Below are positions 20,986 to 33,977 of a stretch of 64,000 bases of DNA, one piece after another. The notes below the pieces were generated by a model. That model had not been told where the DNA came from. It searched no databases and was given only the letters and a program-made list of their open reading frames with translations. The stretch lies in NCBI GenBank assembly GCA_036362985.1, contig JAYGXS010000002.1:85606047-85670046 (forward strand), written 5' to 3'. The position numbers and the translations under genes were made by a program. The stretch is from Ligula intestinalis. Its lineage: Eukaryota > Platyhelminthes > Cestoda > Diphyllobothriidea > Diphyllobothriidae. Positions within the stretch are counted from its first letter, which is position 1. Each line of letters starts with the position of its first letter.

Positions 20986-22640
20986 TGTCCCTCCTCTAAA
21001 AATAACTAAATGAACCTATGCGCTCAAACTTACTCCAGAATGTAAGTGCCGGTTAATTGAAATGTTTTCAAACATATACAGGATTTCCGTTTCATATAGC
21101 TGGTGCATGCATGGCGCGGTAACTATATTTTTCCAACAGTGCGACTTCGCACGTAATAGGATTGATTGGTTATTTTCTAATTTCTGTTGCATAATATTTT
21201 GCTATAAATTTAGCATAGACTCACAAGCAAAACCACCGTTTTGGTTATTATTTTCGGTCGCATTATATTCGTCTGGTAAAATAAACACACTTGGTTTGCA
21301 TAGTCAGGCCATTTGCAACAACTTTCATGATGAATATGAACATTACATGAGACCTTCTATTTTTGATTCCTTTATTATGCCGTCATGTCGGATTTGTTCT
21401 TTTAGAAAGTTGGACATGTTTTCTAAACATTTTTTTCATTTACAGTTTCTCTAAACAAGAATGAAACTTCTGCAAAACTATTTTGAGGTGATTTCCAACT
21501 GAGTAGGTCCTGCTGAGGCATATTAACGCCCAGAATTTCAGGCACACTTTTTGAACTGTCAAATTCTTAAATGATTTGTTCTTAATCTTAACCTTACACT
21601 AGCAGGTTATCCGTATCGCGGGTCTTCCGTTTTTACGATCGAGCCTTTGTGCCTTTATTAACGAAGAGTTTGATCCTTATCTGATATTACTAAAATAAGG
21701 GGTTTCGTAGATGCTTCTGCTCAAAATATTCTCTGCGCGTAGCCGAGGCTTGGAATCGCACAACATCCGTCTCATTGAAAAGCCAAAAGAAATAAGGTAA
21801 GGTTAGACTAGATTACCTTCATTTGTGGCGAATATTTCAGAATATGGCGAGGTTTCTGACTATGAGGTTTTAAAGCATCTTTTTTCCAGGTGCATATTTG
21901 AAGATTTTAAACAGCAGAATTCTTCAATTGACCCATCCATTTAGAGAGTGCTCATCAGGTGCTACCTCTCGCTGCGAAGTCTGAGTAACGAATAAGAAAA
22001 TACAAAATTTAATTCGTACAGTAGGGTCATTATGAGCATTGGACATGGGCATGAAAACTAATTAGTAAAGTAAGCGAGTTTAAACAATGTAGAAAGAAAG
22101 GCAGATGAAAAACGTTAAGGTGGGCAGGCAACTGTGTAAATCAAGGAGCCGGATGTTACCAGGGCAAAGTAAGGTTAACCATATAATCCTAATTTTCGCG
22201 TAGATCGGGTTTTTTTCCGTCGTTTGTAGACTTTCTTCAGGTAGTGCAAGATTTGAGTTGTTCTTGCGCAAACAAGAACGCTGAAAAAGGTATTGGAGTC
22301 AACAGAATGACTCATATCTAGCAAAAGTTCAGTATGGAAGAGCGGGGGGTTCTAGTTTCCTGTTTCAATAACGATCTAGGCGAGTGTTCCTTGGTACTGG
22401 TTGCCAATTGCCACTTTGTTCACCCTATGTACTTGCATACCCAAGTGCATGTAAATTAAAATTAGAAAGGGCTTATTTCGATTGCAAAATATGAGTTCAG
22501 CAACACAATATGTCTTTTCAATGGTGTTTAGTAGGCGTCACCTGACGGTATTTAAAACGTCATCTCCCTTAAAACCCACCGATATAAAAGAAGATTTTAT
22601 GATCTGTCCGCCCCTTAATTTTTGGTCATAAGTGTTTGCT
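20986..22640. other. AT-rich sequence, nothing assigned
   Basis: A 130-codon plus frame at 21062-21454 is hydrophobic and rich in F, I and Y, as expected of AT-rich non-coding DNA; no motif. Confidence 0.4.
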
Positions 22641-23032
22641 TCACTTGTTAATAAACTGTGCTGAATAACCACACTTCAGTAATTGTTCCTTGAGAGAAGC
22701 TATTTTTGTATCCAAGTAATACATAGAACATAGTTTTCGGGTCCTCTGGAAGAGAGTATATCCCAAGTTGCGCTTCCATTTAATTGGAACAGAACTCAAA
22801 TAATGCAGGTTATGTCCTTTCCAAGTATGCTTATGTAAGACACTTCGTGTACTGAAGCCATCTGTCTGTCTGGACCTGTGAACGTTGAGGAAATAAAGTT
22901 GGTTCGCTATTTCCTGTTCCAAAATAAATTTCATCCTGGGAAGTAAACTGTTCACTGCAGACAAGAAGTATTTGGCTTCCTTTATGTTGTCGACAGTCGT
23001 GAGCACATCATCGGTAGAATGGTGTCCTGTTC
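22641..23032 (-). pseudogene. PLE-F-type reverse transcriptase fragment
   Basis: Minus-strand frame: STDDVLTTVDN (degraded catalytic box), LLPRMKFILEQEIANQLYFL, NVHRSRQTDGFSTRSVLHKH, TWKGHNLHYL, KRNLGYTLFQRTRKLC, LLKCGYSAQFI. In order this is the RT segment after the YxDD box through the thumb of Penelope-type enzymes (compare HKRSCVCTLFQRAHRFC and ANGYPKSFV in PLE-B). The region further 5' and the endonuclease are missing. Confidence 0.75.
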
Positions 23033-25689
23033 AATTTTAAGTATACTTTTTCTTCAAATAGACCCATAAGTTCAGTTCTGCGAATCCTGCAAACAAATTT
23101 CAGGACGAAATTTAACTGGGTAATGTAGCGTATATCTGGACAAGTTATTTTGATCAACCAAGTAGATATCATAATAAGAAGGGCTGTGGTTTGGAAAACT
23201 ACCCTCTTATTTAGAGTTATTGGGTAAAATAGGCTCGCATTTTTGCTAAATCATGAGTATGTTTACATAAAAGGAATTCAGTATACTATAAGGAAAATAG
23301 GAGGAAACTTTATTCTAATGAACATTGTGCTGTAAAAGAATTTCATAAGAAGTAAAAAAGGTGGAATAATAATCCACTCCAGTACTGAAAATATTGTACC
23401 AAGTTAATCAAATGGAACGAAAGTGAAGTTTAAAGAATCGCATTTTTTTTCAGAAAAAAGCAGCGATCGAAGTTTAAGAAATTATATTTAGGTATTCTGT
23501 TAAGTTCTTCTGCAAAAAATGCAGTAACAAAAATGTTCTTGGTAGACCATCTCCTTTAACCGCACAGCTGGCTGTGCGCGTTAACAAAGTTTTTATGTGT
23601 TAGCTCGAAAATGCATTTTTGAATGTAGGTCATGTAGAAATATATTATTTTGTAAACAATACGTTTCGATCAGACCTTTTTTTAGAAACGGAACAGACAG
23701 AAGAATAATAAGTATTGCAAAAAATGGTCATATACGTGGCCTGTTTTTTCTGCATTTTCACGCTTATTCCTGATCTTGGAACTAAGCCCCTTGAGCGGAC
23801 TTTAATCCGTTATATAGGGAAAGGTATGTTCTTTCATCTCCAGTCAAACTTAATCGTTCTTCTTCAGATAAATTAAAGAAATTGTCAAAAGTCCCCAATT
23901 TTCCTCTGAGATTACCTTGGAAAAAGTTAACATACGCAGAAGTTCTTCAGCTAAATATCCAATAAAAGCACTCTTTAAGGAGGTAATCTATTACAGAAAC
24001 CTTTCAGATTAATCTTATGAATAACAATATGCGTTGTATCTAGCAGACATGTTGTATGCTCGAAAATGTGGTTTGCTGTTTTGAAGCGTTTCCAACTTCA
24101 ACCAACACGGCCATCTGCATAGGAAAAAGCACACAAAAGCTCGTTTATCTTCTGTAAATGCTGTTAAGTTATATCTTATTTGAAAGGGTTTGTTGTAAAA
24201 ATCGAAGAGACAGGCAAATATTAAACTAATAAATGAATACAGTGATAAGTAACGAAATGAATATAGACTTTACTCCGCGATATTCAATAACTTCATATCC
24301 AATCATAACCAAATATAAAAAGTATTTTGACTAAAGGCAAGTGATTTTTGTATAAAGAAAGTGTTTGCTTTAAGTTTTATAGTTACCAAACTATTTTAAT
24401 TTGTTGTTCTAATTTATAGCTATTTTTGGCGTCTCCACACTTAGTAGTTCATAAAGTTCTTTTTAGATTCCTAATGTCACTCATTATTAGTTATAATTTT
24501 TTCGTAAATGCGTTTCCACTAGTATGGAAGAAATAATCAAACATTTACAAATTTAGAAAATTTGCTTGCAGCACTTGCAGAACTGTATTTTAGCAAAGGT
24601 TTGTCCAAGTAAACGTCCCATTGCGACTCAGTCAGTTTGCCGATATAATTGGCTAGTACATAGACATTTGACTTCCTTTGTACACAATTATAACAAGTAC
24701 CATAATATTTTGGGGACAAGCGAATGCCAGAAGAATATGCACACACGATTTCTATATGTTCATCCACGGGCAGCTGAGGAGCACTCTCGAAATTCATGGA
24801 TCATGCAATCTTCAACTTATCTGGTTTTGGTAGAACGGATTTCTGGTTTCTGCCAGTCTGTGCGCATTCTTATTTTTACCGAAAGCAAAAGTGCACAAAT
24901 GAAGTTTTCATAAACTGTGTTTTAATGGTCCGTATTTTCCTACATTCTCTAGCATATGCTGCAGGAGTAGAAGCAAGGTAACAATTTTAACACATATCCA
25001 AGATATGTGGCAATTATGTTGGCAAGTAACATTTTGCGTTAAATGAGTTCATAAAAACGTTCGACCCATGTTGCCATGGAATCTGAATAGAGTTCTGAAA
25101 GATGTAGTCATCTAGCTGGCTTGCCTACGGGAAGTCGTTCAGCCATCTGAATGGTAAATTTTGTTTCCAAAATATCATTTTCCCCCCAGGAGTCTTCGCA
25201 AACATAGATCATCTTTGAAAAATTGCAAAAAAATTTTTATATTGTCGACAATAGAAGAAATTCCCGTGATCTTCAACCATCACTGGATAATAGCACATGA
25301 GAAAGAAAATCCAAGCCCAAACGCACTGTGGCATTAGGTGGTAAAAACAATCGCGCTTGCGTTGATTACCATTCTTAGCATCTTAGGATAGGCATATTGT
25401 GCACTATAAACAGTTAAATTACTTTAACTGTCCGACGTAGTTTAAAAAAACGTTATTTTGGACCAAAAGGGGTTTTATAGCCTACAAGGAAAAACATCTG
25501 ACAGTCCAAAAATAAATTGGAGTCACTTAGCTGTGGCGATTTGCAGGCCTGTCCGCAAACTCCCAGTGGATGAGGCTCATGGCGGACTGCTGCATACGTT
25601 TTATACGAGAATCATGGAGTCTGCCGTATTTAAATTTTGCAAAAAAGCCCATTTAAGAATTCAGCAGAGGAATTTGCGCCCATACGTAG
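23033..25689. other. AT-rich sequence, nothing assigned
   Basis: Frames at 24537-24913 (both strands) and 25458-25790 carry no family signature. The last part of this stretch (25640-25690) is the far tail of the PLE-F end that follows. Confidence 0.4.
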
Positions 25690-26105
25690 GTTTTCCGATC
25701 AATTATTATCGGGCTAAAAGGTACAAGGTAAACATGCCAGCAATTATCTTCATAAGTATGGGCAATTTGTTACTGGACATGGCGAGGTGAGTTAAGGGTT
25801 GATAATATGTGGCTGGTTACGCGGGGATGAGAATATATAAAAACTGGACAGAAAGAGGCGGTAAGTAGAAATAAGGCGCGTAAAATTGCAGGCATTTAAG
25901 TGGCCTTTAGTTATGCCAAACTCGGAGCTTCCAGGGGGTTCTTTTGCGCGCACACAACCGCCTTTTTCAACCGGATAGCGGTTGCTTCTGCTGTTGCTAG
26001 CAAAGGCTGACCCAGGGACTTGGGATAGTTAGGTGGGACCTTATGAACCACATTGAGGGTCCCGATGGGTTTCACACGATGTCCCTTTAGGATCTTTCGT
26101 TCACG
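25690..26105 (-). mobile_element. PLE-F, inverted 3' end
   Basis: Leftward: coding fragment (NVVHKVPPNYPKSLGQPLLA, TAEATAIRLKKAVVCAQKN), 3' UTR with GCGTAACCAG and CATATTATCA, then a ribozyme relic at 25691-25714 (CCGATAA ... CGGAAAAC). It mirrors 26106-26730 and the two 3' ends diverge. Confidence 0.7.
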
Positions 26106-26730
26106 GACAAGGTAAAATAGGCTGCACCCTCAAACCAATTCCATGTGCATTTACTCATTCACTTGCTTCTGTGGAGCAGGTTATATCGGTTGCACGAGTC
26201 GGCGCTTATCCAAAAGAATACGGGAGCGCCTCCCGGTACGACTGAGCAAAGATGAAGTCAGGAGAATCAGTGGCACCATTATTGCCTACATGATTGACTC
26301 TGGATACCGCGTGGTTACCAAGGAAGCACTCAAGGTGGTTTATAAGGTACCACCAAACTATCAAAGGTCCCTGGATCAGCATTCGCTAGCTAAAGCAAAA
26401 GCAGCCGGTATCTGGTCCGAAAAGGCGTTGGTGTGCGCGCAAAAGGACCTCCTGCAAGCTCCGATATTTGCATGGCCAACGGTCACTTCAATGTTTGCAT
26501 TTTTCTGCGCTTTCTCTCTCCCTTCTCTTCTACACCTGCCCGACGTCAATTAACCCTCATTGCCGCGTAACCAGACGCATATTATCAGCCCCCAACCCCG
26601 TCGCCTAGTTCCATGAATTATTTGCCTGCAATGATGAACGTAATTGCCCGCATATTTAACTTGTACCTTTTACGTCTTCCCATATAAATGTAATGGCCAG
26701 ATAAAAATTTATTGAAAGCCTATGTAGGCA
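26106..26730 (+). mobile_element. PLE-F 3' half, plus orientation
   Basis: GIY-YIG frame, then a 3' UTR that again has GCGTAACCAG and CATATTATCA, CATATAAATGTAA (26682), and a ribozyme relic AGATAAAAATTTATTGAAAG (26698-26717). Confidence 0.7.
26135..26553 (+). pseudogene. PLE-F GIY-YIG endonuclease domain, nearly complete
   Basis: The frame opens with MCIYSFTCFCGAGYIG, then RRLSKRIRERLPVRL, GTIIAYMIDSGYRV, KVVYKVPPNYQRSL and LVCAQKDLLQAP. Cysteines before the YIG box and the R-x8-E pattern suit a Penelope-type GIY-YIG nuclease of about 130 residues. The domain is open over its full length, but the RT in front is missing, so it is a truncated retroelement, not a host gene. The first Met is internal to the ancestral frame. 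Confidence 0.75.
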
Positions 26731-27854
26731 CGCCAGCTATTCTTATAAATCAAATGTGCAGTTTGTGAACATCATATCCTCCTTCTGCGTGTTGGAATCG
26801 GGCGCTGTTGCTAAAAACTCCTTAAACCGTTATAAAAATGATTTGAGGGGGTTTTACTGAAAAATAATGTGCTGCTGGTTGAGTAAAATATGTAAGCGAG
26901 TGATATGATCATGAGCGACTTATTGCACACTTTAATCCTTTCAACACTTTAAGGAACATCGCAGTTAAGGTGGTATGAATTTTTCTGCTTATTTTCAAAA
27001 TCTCGAGATTAATTCTGCTTCGGATGTTTCATGGAAAAAAAGAATACCGATAATATCTGCGTTTTTTTCTGAAAGCACATCGTTAAACCATTTTCCTGTA
27101 AGTAGTAGCTTGGGATTGTGTCACTTGCACGCAAGAGCTGAAGCTTTTCTGCCTTTAAACATAGATAACATATTCAGTACATATTTTATATTCTGTCCGC
27201 TTTAGTACGTCGTGATCAGCACTTCGGTTAAGCTAGTATATTTATAAACAGTTCTGGTTCATTTACCCCCAAAAACGCAACATTTGAGTCTAGCTCTAAA
27301 GCTAAGACAGGCAAACGTTAAGGAAGGCAGAAGAATGAAAGAGACCCCTCCGTTAACCATAGGGCCAGACTTTTATCATGAATGCGTATACTGCACAACA
27401 GCCAGAATAAGATTCCAAATAACTTACACATTTTTGCTCAATTCTACAAAGAAAGGTAGGGCGGAAGTCGCGAGGTGGTTTCGACGAAAACATTACGGAA
27501 AATACAGTGAACAAATAGCACATTAAGTCATTATAAATCATAGAAAACGGTTTTTGCAGCAAAAAATTAACAAGCACTAGTTAATTGAGTTCTTCCAAAT
27601 GCCCAAAAAATCATGCCCAAATCATTTTAAGTCCTTGCCATTACTGTCTTAATGTAGTCGTATGTCATCTGGAGGATGCATTTCTCAGACTTTCGCCTTC
27701 ATAGACCAGTGGTTCAAATGACGGAGTGACACGAGTCTTTACGCGTAAGTCCTGTGCAGGGCATTACTTAAAAATCTAATGGATGGCAGGCTTAAAGCTT
27801 ATACTATGATAGGTCAGACCAAAGGGAAAAGAGTAATTAAACCGAATTACGGTC
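26731..27854. other. AT-rich sequence, nothing assigned
   Basis: Only short frames with no motif. Confidence 0.4.
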
Positions 27855-28400
27855 CAACTGTTCAACCGTCACTCTCGACGATGGCCACCATGAGTTTCAG
27901 CAAGCAGTCCCAATAACTATAGCTCGATTACAGTCAAAGGGGACTTGCCAGGACTTGTATTCTTCTCTCTGACCGTGCCCACACCTGAATCCAATTTCAA
28001 GTTAAAAATCAAAAAGACCGGAGAGCAGGAGGGCACAGGCAGTCTGCGCGTAACACAATTTAAAACTCGATACAACACCCACTTGGTGAGCACCATGAAG
28101 GCCACATTAAGAAGGAGCAGCCTGACTCTCAGCCCGTAGTATGCCACTCTATACAACAAGACACACACTGGGCTGACTGCGGTGTGCGCGGTACACCGTC
28201 AGTTGGCGACTGTCCAAGCCATGACTTTCAGCGCACCGTGATAGCTTCGCGTTTTTAATGAAAAATAATTGCGCTGAGGGTCGACCTTACCCGCTCTTCC
28301 ACCGCCCGAAACAGGCCACCACCATGCCTGAGGTGAGATAGTGGGAGTTTGGATTATGGTTTGTGCAAAGACCATCAACAGAAATTTCACTTATAGCGGT
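27855..28400 (+). repeat. Interspersed repeat family R, copy 2
   Basis: CTCTCGACGATGGCCACCATG near 27870, AAGGCCACATTAAGAAGGA (28096), GGGCTGACTGCGGTG (28169) and GTCAGTTGGCGAC (28198) match the copy at 52490-53060 in order. About 545 bases. The minus-strand 83-codon frame is partly shared with that copy, but with frame breaks. Confidence 0.65.
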
Positions 28401-29074
28401 AGCCTATTGCGGTCCAGGCATGCAGATGTGAGCATGAAATTATGCAAACCCAGACCACGGATGACGCTCAGAAATTATGATAAAAGGTGAAATCGTGCGC
28501 AGGTAAATTCAGTCATGGAGTACATATTACACATTTGCCAGACTGCTAATTTAATCTCTACGTTTTTTTGAAGGGGCAATAATGAAAATAAGGAACTCTG
28601 CATTGTAGAGGCGACTGGGGAGCGCAACCAGTCCACGCGTCCTTGAGCCCCCAAAAATAATAATTAATTTTTTTCCAGATTGCTAGCAGACATACCAGCA
28701 GGGGCTAGTAATTCGCACACCTCCAAGTTCCATTCCATTTTCTTCTTAGAGCAAAAGGCACATTCCTTAGAATAATTCGAAAGGGTGAGATGCGGGAGCT
28801 GTTGCGGTTCCCCATTGGGAATTTACGAAAGAATGTATATAAAAAGTCAAGCGTACCTGTAATTCGTTGCAATACGTGGTCGTACCTCCCACAATATCAC
28901 GCAAAAATAGAACAACGTTGCAATCTTTGCTTTCTTTAAACTTCATCAGCTTAAGGACTATTGCAGATCTTATTTCGTCATTTTCACAGTCGTATTAACC
29001 TTTTGATGGGGAGGTCGTGGTGACCCACCAACACAGTCGATGCCAATAGAGGTGAATATGCAAGTTCCAGGAAA
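28401..29074. other. Unassigned
   Basis: No family resemblance seen. Confidence 0.3.
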
Positions 29075-29200
29075 CAGTTCAGAAGAAGGAGATGCGACCA
29101 CTGGAACAAGAGTTTTATTGTCCTGAATCCCAAGCGTTCAAGAAGTCGCATCTCTTTCTTCTGAAAATCCGTAACTATCGACTTGTACACACGACTGGCC
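29075..29200 (-). mobile_element. Possible PLE-G 3' end
   Basis: On the minus strand GGACAATAAAACTC and TTCCAGTGGTCGCATCT resemble the inverted PLE-G end at 55663-55740 (GGCCAATAAAAGTC, TTCCAACGGTTGCATCT). A ribozyme-like string CAGAAGA ... ACTTCT-TGAA-CGC lies just upstream but its core is poor. Confidence 0.35.
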
Positions 29201-32200
29201 ACCCAGCATACAACCTTTTCTTCTGAAGATTTCCTTCCTCAGAAATCTAAACAGAAAATGATATTGAAGTCTATTTTTGTTACCTAGGCATCATTTGTGT
29301 TCTTGCTGGATGTGATTAAACTAGTATGGGTTAATACATTACGGTAGTATCACTCTTGCTCAATCAATCTAGGACCATTTCGTTTCTAAAGCGATTCACG
29401 GCAAAGCGTTTTCCGTGTCGTTGTGAAGTAAGCTGATAATATTGAATACATTATATTTGCCGCGGTCTTCTCCTTATTTCCTGCCCTATGCCTTTCCTGA
29501 ACTGCATTTAAAGCAATTCATAAAATGCTTGGATGTCACTCGTGGTCCTCTAGGCAGATCGCCTTAGCAGGAACTGCCATTCACGTCCTCAACCATCTAA
29601 TTATCTATAAAACGAAGCAGTTTTAGCTACTTGCAGGGAGATTTGAGAAGGAATTAATGACACCAAGAGGTGACTGTCATAAGTAATGAGAACAAACATG
29701 TTACCATCAGCGGGAAGCTAGATATAACGGTTAACACTAATATTTCCTCAAGTCCCTATAAAATTCCTCAACTTCGATCAATTGACTTCGTTGCAGTTTA
29801 AGTAAACCAAGGAAAGCATGCGCTAACAGGCCAAAGCGAACGCCCAAGACTGAAGAGAACAATTAACAATATATATGCTACAGCATAGCTTTTGCCTTTA
29901 TTTGAAAGAACTTTTATATACCCTAAGCCAAACTTTTTAAGTAAACAGCCTTCATCTGCAATTGGTTCTTTCCAAGCAAACCGTTAGCAAGCAGTTGGAG
30001 AATTATGTATCAGACATTACTACCTTTACACACAACTGTCAAACTCCTTTTTACCCACTTCCAATTTTACCGACTAGAAAGAAAATCAAAGTATACAGTT
30101 CGTTTGGCAGCTGTCTACTCAGTTCTGTCGTACATTGATCTTTTTCGGACGTTGTCGAGAATGAGCTATTTCTGCAATTGCTTTTTGAGCAAACCGGAAG
30201 TTACTGCCTCACCAGCGAGGTTTTAAGTGCTCTAAAAAGAGTACTGACACCCACTTCATCTAACCGAAATAATTACAGCGGATACTTCCGACGGCAATGG
30301 CAGTCGGCAAATGGCTCACTAACCAGATTTTGCGCTTGCAGAAGGCGTTTTTACAGGCACCAAGGCTCCCGTGGCCGACTGCCATCTCAGCACCCGTGCA
30401 CACGCTTTTTTTCACGCCCTGAGACGGTGACGAGGCAGCGACAGCAAATATTTCCAGGCCACACACGCCGTCACGAAACGTTGATGCCTTGCGTGCTCAC
30501 GCTCTCCAGCACAGCGCGAGACAGGGGTTACATGAACTAATTGTTAGAGTCATCTTCCCTCTCTGGTCTCTAATTATGACTGGTATCTGACTGGTATCTG
30601 ACCCCTTTCATCCCTTATCACCTCTCCCCCTCATCATTACTGATTGGTTGCCTTTACTTTTATTAACGTTATTCTCATTGTATTATAGTATTTGCCTGAT
30701 GGGAAAAGTCTAAGAAGTGTATTCACCCAATTTGTCTTCCTGACATAATTACCAAATTTTGGACCACAGAGCGGTCTCTAAAAACGACATTTTGGTGAAC
30801 AGACTGAATTCAGGAATATTAAATCTGGTTTTGTAACTCATTTAGGCAGCTGTATTCGGCGTGTGCTCTTAGTCAGGTGCGTGAAGCCATAAACGGTGTT
30901 CGCAACGGTAAGTATGATAAACCAGACGAAGGCATAAATTAAACAGTTCAAACTTGAATTGAAGCAGCATATGGGGAACCATAGAACTCAACCATGTCTG
31001 GGGTGATTTGCGAAAAGGTCTGCGATGACGCACTAGCACAGGCATTGATGTGAGGTCAGATTAATTGCTTGTGTTACATGCTGGGAAGATCGCAGCAAGT
31101 TAAGCTATCGGCAAAACTTTCGCCGGTACGGCCTTCAGACCTTGTTTTGTATTATAAGAGAACAAGTGGAACGGCAGTTGGGCCATAATCAATATGGCCC
31201 CTAAACGTTCTCCAGTGGTTCGACCCGCAGCAGACGGTCAACAATCTGGGTGGATATTTCTGCTTTTGCAACCATGTCGGCAGACTCTACACTCGGCTGG
31301 GGAGAATCTGGTCGTATCTTTCGCACTTCGGAGATAATCCCGGTGATCTGCCCCCGGTGGACCCTCTCCTTTAAAATCCTATGGAGTTTTTTGAAATATC
31401 TGCTTTTTTAAGCTATATTTCATCTTATTGTCTCATTTCCATTGGTCTCGACAATCAACTGAAATACTTTGTTTTTCTGATACCATACCACACCTTCCCA
31501 CACATATACAAATACGGAAATCCAAGGTAGCTCATTCACATCTCCCTCAAATATAATGATACTGATATTGCATTCGGTACGTGAATATTTGAGATCCGGT
31601 TTCGTATAAGAAAAGAGAATGTGGGGCGCCAGTTGGGAGGATATTGCATTCGGTTCCTGAATATTGGAGGTAAGGTTGTGAGAAGTTAAGGGTTGAACAA
31701 ACGCACGTCCGGAGCCCCGAGGGCTCTGTCCGAAGTGCTGCAACTGTCCTTAAAGTGCTCATTTGTGAACCGGTCGTCAAGGCCATTCTTCGGTTTGTCA
31801 GCAAAGATTGGCCGTCCCTAATGCGCACGTGCTCGTAGCCGCGAAAGGTTCAACGTTGCAATAGGCGCCGGTAAGTTGAACCTCCCCAAACGATGGCACT
31901 TTCCGGGTGCTCTTTCGAGGGACAACATGCGAGTCGAGTACGTTTACATTTTGCGGAATGCGGGGATGTCTATCGACGGTCGCCTAAGACCTGTTTTATC
32001 TTAGACATTATTATTTAGAGCAAACCAAGATTATGTACTACAAAATCTTGCCTAATATCAGACGATTAAAGACAAGTAATTCTGATAGTGTACAAGTCTG
32101 TTTTTAATAAAACGATTTCAAAAGTATCATGGGTATGCAAATTACAAGCACATCCATTTAGGCGTTTTTGTTTGAATCATGCAGTATACTACCTTCAAAG

Positions 32201-32370
32201 GAGGTTGTGCAATGTAATCTAAAATTAAAGGGTGTGACCAAGAGTGGACAGTGAACGTCGGTGCATTGCAATTCTGGTGATTTTCCATTACATTTGGTCG
32301 GAAGTGGACTGACCTTTAAATGCTGCAGCGTTTGACATATAAATACCCCACGAAAAATCGATTTTCAGTA
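29201..32370. other. Unassigned; short direct repeat at 31560-31690
   Basis: GATATTGCATTCGGT and GAATATT occur at 31562 and again at 31641, about 79 bases apart, which makes the overlapping minus frames internally repetitive. GC is raised at 30270-30520. No gene or known family identified. Confidence 0.35.
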
Positions 32371-33010
32371 ACAAATCAGTGGCTGGAGTACGACGGATCT
32401 GCTCTCCTGGAACTGTCGAAGCAGAGTTCCAACAGCTGCAGAACACGCTTCGTGAAAATGGATGCCTGAAAGAGTATATTGGCGAACGCCCTAAAAGGCC
32501 TGCTACCTTAGCCTTAGAAGGGAAAGGCGTGTTACTAAGACTGTCGTTTTTATACGATACAAGTAGCGAGCTGCTAAGACGACGCCAGAAGGCTGCGCTC
32601 ACAAGCGTTTCCCCGCGAGGAATTTACGTGTATTATTCACGAACTCCTCCTTCTTCGATTGGGAGGTAAAGACCGACTCCCGTTGATGGTCATATCCATG
32701 TGCGTTTACCGTTTTATTTGCTCCCGTGGAGCAGGATATATCAGTTAAACAATTAAGCGCCGGAAAAAGATGTACGTGAGCAAATACCGGTCTGGTTAAT
32801 TAAAGGTGAAACTCGATCTTTTTGAATTTAGATTCTCGCACATTTGGTCGAAACAAATAATCAAGTCAATATTAATGAAGTCTTTCAGGTTGTTTACCGA
32901 ACATCAGCTAACTTGTCCAAGGGTAACGCAAACAGATTCTTGCAAAAGCCGAAGTAGTGGCAATATGGCAAGTGAATCCAGTACTGTGTTTCAGACGCTA
33001 ATAAAAATGC
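32371..33010 (+). pseudogene. PLE-F/H RT thumb and GIY-YIG fragment
   Basis: Plus frame: AGVRRICSPGTVEAEFQQLQ, NTLRENGCLKEYI, LRLSFLYDTSSELLRRRQKA; then, past a stop, DRLPLMVISMCVYRFICSRG, AGYIS, a TAA, TIKRRKKM. Near 32940, LAKAEVVAIWQVNPVLCF closes the domain. It joins the RT end (as at 22641) to the GIY-YIG start (as at 26143), which shows that these two fragments belong to one kind of element. Multiple stops and deletions. Confidence 0.75.
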
Positions 33011-33330
33011 GTTCACTTCCTTGGCCGACCCTGACGATCGCACATCTCGCCCACCCAAAAGGAGAGTCGTTTGCTTCGTGCAGATAACAGTTGTTATCAG
33101 GTTATTTACCTGACCTCTGATTAGTGCCCGAAACCTAACCCAAATGTCTCGCCTCTCCCCTTCTCTAGCACAAGAACCTCCATACGCCGATCTTACCATG
33201 CGGCCAGCGGGAAAACGGTGAATTGTAATCGCGGTCCACTTATTGATCCTGTCCAACTATACAATTTGTATTAGCCCTGCAAGTGTACTGTCCTGGTGGA
33301 CAGTTCGTGAAAACATATGTTTGCAAATCG
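32925..33330 (+). mobile_element. PLE-H 3' end with ribozyme relic
   Basis: After the coding relic comes a 3' UTR (GCTTCGTGCAGATAACAG, CCTGACC, GAAAACGGTGA) and at 33293-33318 CTGGTGG-A, CAGTTCGTG, AAAA, ACATATGT, a decayed hammerhead with the PLE-H helix III palindrome. Confidence 0.55.
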
Positions 33331-33469
33331 ACTTTTAAAAATAAACGTGGTAATTATCGCATTGGTTATTAACCCACGAGCTAACTGATCGTGCTGTCAA
33401 TTAGGTAGGCATGTGGTGGCTAAGAAACGGTGCCTTATGCTTCTGTGTTTGTGTGTGTGCTCGACCATT

Positions 33470-33721
33470 GATTTCGATGAAGTCCACCAAGTGCACCAAT
33501 AGGTTGGTACAGAACTTAACGGCTTTGTACGTTCGCACATCGACCTAAAACACCCTAGTGATAGTCGATCGCTTCGTGCAAATGACAGTATTTATCACTC
33601 CATGTAGCTGACCCCTGACTACAATGCCCACAACCTGATCCAAATTCCTCCACTCCCACCCCAACCCCCAGCATAAGGACTTCTTCACGCCAATCTGCGG
33701 GCTACGTGAAAACGGTGAGTT
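33470..33721 (+). mobile_element. PLE-H 3' UTR copy, interrupted
   Basis: It repeats blocks of 33050-33230 (GCTTCGTGCAAATGACAG, TGACCCCTGACTA, GAAAACGGTGAGTTG). The sequence is cut at about 33721 by the inverted ribozyme pair and a MITE, and its likely continuation with the ribozyme is at 34676-34800. Confidence 0.6.
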
Positions 33722-33769
33722 GTTTTAATGAAGAGGAAGACACGATCTGTGGAACGATAGATTTATTCT

Positions 33770-33803
33770 GAACTTTCGGCTTCGCACGAGAAGCCATCGT
33801 CAG
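33770..33803 (-). ncRNA. Hammerhead ribozyme motif (PLE-E, left), intact core
   Basis: CTGACGA-T, stem II GGCTTC-TCGTGC-GAAGCC (6 perfect pairs), GAAA, GTTC. Helix I can form with ACT before the core and AG plus TAAAT after the site. Helix III AGTT is no longer self-complementary. Confidence 0.7.
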
Positions 33804-33977
33804 AGTAAATGAGAACAGCAAACGTCAGCTACACATAGATGGGGTTGGTAAGGGGGTGGCGGTGGCAATTATGGATTGGTCCTTGTCCACGTCAAGTCCA
33901 TTCTCCCGCTACCACCACCCCCCATTTCCCCTATAACCCCATTTATGCGTAGCTGACATTTACTGTTCTCATTTTCT

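Noticed and set aside
21950..21975. CTGATGA on the minus strand as a hammerhead
   Set aside because: No matching stem II and GAAA.
30178..30540. 120-codon plus frame in a GC-richer patch
   Set aside because: Low-complexity Arg-rich composition, no motif, and an overlapping open frame on the other strand.
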